From: Rhyacophila brunnea
Lineage: Eukaryota > Arthropoda > Insecta > Trichoptera > Rhyacophilidae
Assembly: GCA_022495005.1 (NCBI GenBank)
Contig: JAGYXB010001072.1
Location: 248,001 to 312,000 of the forward strand
Direction: 5' to 3'
Length of the DNA: 64,000 nucleotides
In this document: positions 47,301 to 56,300 of the stretch, piece after piece
Layout: every line of letters begins with the position of its first letter
How positions within the stretch are numbered: position 1 is the stretch's first letter
Made by a program: the position numbers and the translations under genes
Notes under the pieces: generated by a model
The model's input: the letters and a program-made list of their open reading frames with translations, nothing else
Databases searched by the model: none
Told to the model about the DNA's origin: nothing

Positions 47301-50300
47301 ATATAATACTTAAGTTAATACTGGGCTAAGAACAGGGCACACAATGGGCAAAAGATTTGATGTCCTTATGGGAAGAAGCGAATCACAACTCTGCGATGAA
47401 TGTCATGTTTTAGAGGACATTGTACATATAGCACTACGATGCCTTAAATATGAACTTCACAGAGTACAGCTGCGAATTGCAGATATCTATGAGTATGTCA
47501 ACGAATTGAAGGGTGTCCTGTCGGTGGGTAAGACGGGAGAGCTAGGCAAAATTGTAAAGATATTTAACAGAATAGAAGTGAGGACCTGATCGACGGATCC
47601 CCTCCTAGAAGATAAGAGGCGATATGACAGTGGTCGCAGTTAAAGCCTCGGTAAAATCACAAAAATGAAATGTATTTATTTGGAATAAAGTGAATTTTGA
47701 GTAAAACTGACAATGGAATTCCGTCTCTTTTAAGAGGTTTCGGTTCCAAAAAGAATTAAGGAGTTCTCAGGGTTCCCGGGTTCCTGGATTCGGTTCCGGT
47801 TCTATGTCCTGCTCTGGTATTATGATGGAAAACTGAAAGAATATTTTGTCTATTAACATATTACACAAATCAGTGTCTTACTCATAGTATTGTGCTGCTC
47901 CCCTCATAGAAAGATGATACAGTCCCCTAAATTCCGTGGCGAATTCGTACAGTTGTTTTGCGTGTGTTAAATACAGATCAGCTGTTTCTACGTCGCCATG
48001 CTGTCTGAGAGCACAGCTCGCGGCAGCTAGTGCGGCTGACACCTCACCGGCTAGGTCGGAACCTGTGAAAAACCATAAAAATGTAGCACAACTAAGAAAC
48101 ACAAAAATATTGGCAATTGCGTTACTTTTTGGATGTGGTTGTAAGCAGATGTGATTCTTTCTATTCTATTACTAATAACACTACTATTTGGCACCACGGC
48201 TTGTTGTAGAGTTAAAAAAAGAATATCGAATGTGGAAAGGAAAAGGGCGTAATTCATACAAATTTTGGTGTTTTACCACGTCACTTCAAAAGTAGAAGGC
48301 CTTGTAGCTTAATTCGTAAAAGCATATTGGCGCGATACTAATGTACACACGGGTTCAAATCCCGTCAGGCGTCGTATTTTTTATTTTTTATAATTATGTG
48401 ATTTTTTATAGCAGGTATATAGATATACCTATCTGCTGTGTTTTCAAGTTATATTATGTTCAATATATGGAATGTTACATTCTAAAATCTTGTGAATTAT
48501 TCGTTAAATAAAAGAAATAGTTTTTATATAATTATGTTTACTTCCGACCATGTCCGATCCCAATAAGTTCATATGGGCCTCCACATAGTAGATGTTTATT
48601 TTTAACAGATTTTTTCTTAACGAGAAATGGATGTCAGCCACTTGCTCAACATATTGGGTGTATGCTGTGACTCTACAAAAATTAAAAAACAATATGTGTA
48701 CTTGCCAGATCCAAGATTCGAACCTGGGACCACGACGCTATAGACCGACGCTTAAACATCGCGGCCATCGTGGGTAAACTTAGAATGAACTTATAATGAA
48801 CGTGGGTGAACTTAGAATGATAAAACTTAGATGGTGGGGCTTACTTAGATGTCCAGCACATATACATGCACATATAAATCTCACCTGGATTTTGAGCATC
48901 CAGTTTATAGGCAGGTCTTGACATATTCATATCTTCAGGTCTCCCCCAGAACTTCTGATCAAGGTAAAAATCTCCAACCTAGAAAATACAAACAAAATAA
49001 TCAACATTATTGATATAAATAAATTTAATGGGATTATCCAACAAACAGAAAGCAATTTGAAGACATATAGACCATGGATCTGAGAGAGCTTTTTTGGCCG
49101 AGAAAAGAAACAGATTCCTGCGTCAGATACTAGGTGTGCCATGGTATGTCTTCAAGAGTTACGAGGAGATAGGAGAGCTGACCATGCAGCCATTGATGGT
49201 GAAGAAACAACGTTGGAGCTGACTGCGTGTCTGGTTAATTGTACGTATACGTTATGACTGTGAACATTTATTCAAATAACAGATATCAGAATAGCATTGA
49301 GACTATAGATAGACGCTAGGTCTTGAGTTGTTCGGTGTGTGTAGATCCAACATCTATTATTTGTATGTAGAAGGTTGCGTCGTGTGTGAGATGTTATATG
49401 TTCGGGGCACAATAGAAATAAGACACAGTGATGTATTTTCTCGGATTTATATTGTAGCACTACATTTTAGATTGTACACGGCATTACGAATAGAGATACA
49501 TTGATATTTAATGTTGATTACGTAGGATTTACATTATAAATTTTGATTGAGTTTAGATATTCACGGAGTCGCGAGTGAATATCTGACTTTACCAATCAAG
49601 GCCGAATATACAAATGAACATAGACAATAATAGTTCGGTTGTAGAGTTGGGAAAACTGGATGATATGATTTCGTCAAGTATTTCACCGAGTGATAATCTT
49701 TTCACATATAAAAATATTTACATTTCTAAGATAGTTTCCGTATTAATTAATATAAAAACAATCTACGTTATTATTGTATTTTAAAATACAGCAGATGTTT
49801 TTTAAAATTCTTACAAATTACCGCTCGATCAAATGGTGAGTGAAGAACGTATTAAGTACCCAGTTTTAATACTATTCTGGCATATGTTATTTGAATACGT
49901 GTTGACGGGCATAATGTAAATATAAAACTTTACTGTTTACATCTCCAAAGGCCGCTAAACACCATCTACATGGTAAACTTGTAGAGCTACGGAAAGCTGG
50001 TATAACCTGATCATAGACTAAGAAAGGAAGAAGTACAATTTTATTACGTTTTCTATCGTTTTATATCTTTTATATATTGTTTCTTTTACATGGTTTCCGG
50101 TCTGACTGTCGAGTTTGTGACCAGGTTTGAATCTTAGGTGCCACAGTTTCAAACGAAGGAAGTCTTTCTAATGAACTTGGAGTAGTGTGGAGGTTAAGGC
50201 TGTATTCCGTGTGAACCAAAGTCGTTTGTTCAACATGTCCATCTGTAAACCTGTGAGACATGGCATCTAATCAAGTTTCAAAGGATTTTTTTGCTTTGAA

Positions 50301-53300
50301 AATCGATGTCTCCTCCGAATCTTAGGACTACATTGGTACAATCGTGTTACAAATACTAGAGTTTTTAAGCGGACACGGAAGCTCTCAGTGATTGAAATAA
50401 TCATGAAGAGACGCTTCAGAGTTAGAGATTGCGATACTCCATACCTTTGTGGCATAACTTAAAAAGTTTTGTCACTCTGCTGCAATCCTACAAAAACGAT
50501 CTAGGTACGCATTGCAGGTCTTTGTAGGGTGAAGTAAGTGAGTTACATGGAGAAATTAAAAAGTCTCATTCTTCTAATAAAATATAATTAGTATTACACT
50601 TTAAATTCACCAAAGACTTCATAATATATTATATTGTATGTAGACTTCTTCAAGTGGACGATTGTAAAAATCTTATGTAATAACACTAACGACAGAGTCT
50701 ACTTATTTATAATTCGCTTGACCTTAAAAATAAACAAACAGAAGTCAAAAATAAATTGGCGCGTCCGTCGGTAAGTTGTTAGTGACATTAGCATCAATTA
50801 TTATGTAACACACGGAATAAGTGTGATTACTCAATAAATTTTATCAATATAATAATCTGAGAGTCAAGTCAGTGTTGGTCATGAACTAAATTAATTATTC
50901 TATCTTCTTCTGTGCAGTACATGACAATATATCGATAGGTCAGTGCTAGAGAATCTAATCCCGATCCAAAATTTTAATCCCGGGATTTCGGGATTACATT
51001 TGACGATTCCGAGACTGGTCCCGAGATTGACATTTTTTGCGATAGTTGATATTATTTTTTTCTATACAAATAACATTGATAAAATCGGTCGAAATATTTA
51101 TAACTAGACACATGGCATATAAGCATGGCGTTTTTAAAGTTTGGGTGGGTTCACAATTTTTCGGTCAGTTACAAAAACGGCAGCCCGTATTACACGTATC
51201 AGTTCATTAAAATTACTTTTATTAAATAATTTACAATATAAATCGGGCATTACTATGACATCTCATCTGATTCACTATTCTGTTCATAATAGTCATTGCT
51301 GTCATCCGACTCCGCACCTGCACCGATGTTTATTATTAAGTTTTTCATGTGTTTCCTAAATCACTTGCCCTATAAGAATCTTCGGTTTTTATAATATCGA
51401 GGAATCTTGCCCTTGTATTACTATAATTAATCGGTTTCTGTAGGTTATGAAGGTTTAATATTTTTTTCCGTATCCTTATGCCGGGTTTTGGAAGTTATAT
51501 TATATCGTTACAATATTATAATGTGTAAGATTTTGACCATTTCACCTTGGATGAAATTGTTAACAATTCAGTGACCAAACTTTGCTACGGCCGCTTTCAT
51601 CGTCCAAAACGTAAGACACTGATTTCTCATCCGGGTGGTTCAAGTTCGGCTCCCGGTGAGGTCACAAAGCATTTATGTGATTTTATCAACGCCTTAGTGC
51701 TTCTGTTATTGTATATATGTTCCCACTACACTACCGTCATTGGTCCGTAGGTACTCCTGTTGTAGTATTAACATGAAAAAATGGCTAATAACCGAGAATA
51801 TGTAATATGTAACAGCGAACCGTGCATAAATTTAGGTGTAAGATAATAGCTAATATTTGATATAATAAATACATTTTAAATTACCTGTCCATAAAGTTCA
51901 TTACGCCCCACGTGGCACTTGACCAGGAAATCAGTTGCCCACTTCAGGCACTCTAGTCCTCGAGGAAGGAGTCCGCTCTTTTCATATCCTCTTGCGCCAT
52001 CTATCAGGCCCCAAGCGAGAACTGTGCTTGCAGCAGCCTGGGTCCATACAAACTTGACATAGTCACCAGCTGAAATCATAATGAGTTGGTATATATATAT
52101 AATCTAAGAAGGCCTAAATACCGTAATGACCGGATAGATCGATCATTAAGAAGTGGTGTTTATTTGCTACAGTGTGAAACTTTATATTTGGGTCAGACAG
52201 GTAGAAGGTTTTTTACTAGGTATGGGTAATGAATTCATAGAAGACAGATTCACAATAATTCACCAAGGGCCTTATAAAGAGCGGTCTTATTGTTGATTCA
52301 ACTCATTGTCATAATATACCTACCTGTGGATCTATATAACAAATCTTATCGACATTACCTCATGTAACAGATTGAGATAATAAGTAAATACATTTCAAAG
52401 AAGTTCTGAGATTAACTAATTAATTTCAATGTAAATCTTTTTGAAAGTCCTTCTTTTTCTAGAGAAGTAGCGACGGGCTCTCGGAGCAATGTATGGGCAA
52501 TATAATCAAAAATTTACCCCAAACATCTCACGAAATACTAAACAACAAAGAAAACACAAGAACACTATTAAATAATTACAGAACTTTTTATATACCACGT
52601 TTTTAAATTTTCTGTTGAATCATACAAACTTGACAATACTATGTATTAATAAATTCTTTTTTTTGAACTTGATAGAAATACTGAATAAATATAGAGAACT
52701 GAAATGTCATTTTGACACTTCACATTGATTTCCATAGTAACGCACGTATATATTAATAATTTAGTTACTAGGACTCCCTTAGCAACCAACAATGGTGTTT
52801 TACTTTTTACGAATTTTTTCCGAAATAACTTTCCATACAAAACAGAATTAACTGAAAATGAATTCAATTCTGCTTAAAGATGGCTAAAAGTATTAAAAGA
52901 ATGCATTTTCATCGTGTTCTGATAGATCCTAAAAGTTTCAAATGTCTATTTAGTCGGGAAGTTAGTTAAAAGTCGATTGCAAGATTTGTATTGGACAAAC
53001 AAGAAAAACTTTGTACTGGACAAATAAGAATGAATTTATACTGGACAAACAAGAATACGAGCTAATAAACACGTGGTAAAATATTTAGTTCTGACCGTAA
53101 AGAGAATCAAAGAAATATATGGAGAAAAATAACTCATTACATTATTCACCTAACACAATAATCGAGCAATTTGTAATAACAGAATTGTTTTTTTCCGACC
53201 ATTTCCGATCCTAATAGGATCATATGGGCCTCCACAGAGTAGAGGTTTGTATTAACAGATTTTGTTTTTTTACGAGAAATGGATGTCATCCACTTGCTCA

Positions 53301-56300
53301 ACTTATTAAGTCCATACCCTAACTGACACACAAATTGAAAAACAATATGTGTACTTGCCAGACCCAGGATTCGAACCTGAGACCCACGGTGTTATAGTCC
53401 AACGCTTAAGGGGGGACATGCTCGTCGAAGGTCAAAAATGAGTTTTTATTGTATTTTCAAACCATGATCCTGGACACTCCTTAAACGTTGTAGATAATCT
53501 ATTTATATAATTTTGAAGCCTTATTATCCTTTATAGTTATTTTAAACATTTGATGACTGCATAAAGTATTTTTGTTACATAAAATAGTATTCTTTTAAAC
53601 CTCTCGCTCTAATGTTTTAGAATATAGTCATATTTCGGTACATAACTGTGCAGTGGTGTTAAGATTTTTTACATTTATTAATTTTTAAACGCATTTATAA
53701 AACCATTAGTATAATTTATTACGAGATAATTTTTGTAAAATATTCACGATAAAAAATTATATTGATAATCTCTGTGATCCCAAATTTGACAAGAATTAGG
53801 CATTTTATTATTCAAAAAATCGGCAAGATTAACACATTTGAAGATGATTCTAAAGATATTTATTATAAGCTATGTCTTTGACCATTCAAGTGTGATAAAC
53901 ATCTTATGAATAATGATTGCTTTATAATAATTATTGACCTAAGAATAAGGTAGTGTTTTTTGGAAATACGCCATTTCTTTTGTCATTCCCTAGTGGTTAA
54001 GCTACAACATACGGCCGTAGCCATAAAATGACAAACTATAATTAAAGTAGGGAGTAAAATTATGTTAACGCGCGTGTTTGAACATGTACCTAACCGAATT
54101 TTTTTTTATTTTTTTTTAAACGGTACATGTTCAAACACGCGCGTCAATATCATTTTACTCCCTACTTCAATTATAGTTTGTCAATTTATGGCTACGGCCG
54201 TATGTTGTAGCTTAACCACTGGGGAATGACAAAAGAAATGGCGTATTTCAAAAAAACACTACCTTATTCTTAGGTCAATAATTATTATAAAGCAATCATT
54301 ATTCATAAGATGTTTATCACACTTGAATGGTCAAAGACATAGCTTATAATAAATATCTTTAGAATCATCTTCAAATGTGTTAATCTTGCCGATTTTTTGA
54401 ATAATAAAATGCCTAATTCTTGTCAAATTTGGGATCACAGAGATTATCAATATAATTTTTTATCGTGAATATTTTACAAAAATTATCTCGTAATAAATTA
54501 TACTAATGGTTTTATAAATGCGTTTAAAATTAATAAATGTAAAAAATCTTAACACCACTGCACAGTTATGTACCGAAATATGACTATATTCTAAAACATT
54601 AGAGCGAGAGGTTTAAAAGAATACTATTTTATGTAACAAAAATACTTCATGCAGTCATAAAATGTTTAAAATAACTATAAAGTATAATAAGGCTTCAAAA
54701 TTATATAAATAGATCATCTACAACGTTTAAGGAGTGTCCAGGATCATGGTTTGAATATACAATAAAAACTCAATTTTGACCTTCGACGAGCATGTCCCCC
54801 CTTAAGCCGCGCGGCCACCGTGGGTGTATAATAATGTAAATATGTAAATATGTAGCACAAATGCGAATATGTAAATAACTACCTACTCTCCAAAAACTGT
54901 TTTAACACCCAAAGGTATAGATAACATTACATTACATCACCGTTTTAAAATCTAAACAGATCATATATTATGGGCTTATACACAGTGAGATTTTTTATTT
55001 TTACGAGAAATTGATATTAGCCAGTCTTGCAAAATCTACTGGGGGCATACTTTGTGGTCAAACATCATCATCATCATCAGGGGCGCGACAACCCGGTGTG
55101 GGTCCTGGCCTCCTCCAACAGCTCCCTCCACCTGTCCCTATCCAGTGTGGCCGCTTTCCAATTTGGTACCCCCAGAATACGGCAGTCACTGGCAGCTCCA
55201 TCTAAGCAGCGAATCTTTGGCCTCCCTCTTCTTCTACGTCCTATTGGATTGCTGGACATCACTCTCTTTGCCGATTCATTGTCATTCATACGGTGCACAT
55301 GACCTAGCCATCGCAGTCTCCGAATCTTAATTGATTGAACTGCGCTGCAATCTTCGTACAGTCCGTAGAGCTCAGCATTATATCTTCTCCTCTAATTGGT
55401 GCCATCCCTGATCGGTCCATATATACGGCGGAGAATTTTTCTTTCAAAGATGTTCAGGGCTCGTTCATTTCGCAGAGTTAATGTCCAGATTTCCGATGCT
55501 TATGTGAGCACTGGCTTTACAAGTGTTTTGTAAAGAGTGCTTTTAGTTAGACGAGATAGTAAGCGGGACTTAAAATGTCTTAACAGACCAAAGTAGCATT
55601 TATTCGCAGACATGATTCTCTTGTTGATGTCTTGTGGTCAAACATATATTGAAAAATATTATAAATTAGCCAGACCCGGTATTTGAACCTAAGACCCGGT
55701 GTCATCGCGAGTGCACTAAATTATAATATAATACATATTATTATCAAAGATCGTGAAACCGTAGTAAGGCAATATATAAAGTTAATCCTTTTTTACATTA
55801 CAACTTACTGGATAAATACTAAATAAATTTATAATACTTATAATGATATAAGTAATATTAAATATTATGTTGCCATCCAAGTAAATTAATTATAATATTA
55901 ATGTATTTTGAATATAATTATTGAATTAGTCATTACACGTGTTAAACAAATTAACTTTTTATAATCAGTATTCTATTTTTAAAAATGATTTACTTTTATA
56001 TCCTGATGGGAAATAAGTAGGCAACCGCACACCGGATAGAAGGTTTAATTTTAAACGACGGTACAAGATTGTAAAATATTTTGTGGTTTGGATAATTTGT
56101 TTAGATTCACGCTTGTTTAATAACGTTATTGTAATGTAACAGAGTTATGCATTAATGGATCAAGACAGTGACGTAATGTGGGGGCAGGCAGTGTATGCCT
56201 GTGATAGGGGCGGCAGTTATTCTAAGGGTGGCAAATTCAAGAGAGAATGAATTGCTGGATATTTTTTCGATTTATAAATTCAGCTTACTGCTGTTAATGA

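Noticed and set aside
48297..48372. tRNA gene
   Set aside because: A and B boxes are present, but acceptor and anticodon stems do not pair and a SINE body follows. The same applies to the heads near 22,700, 48,720, 53,370 and 57,030.
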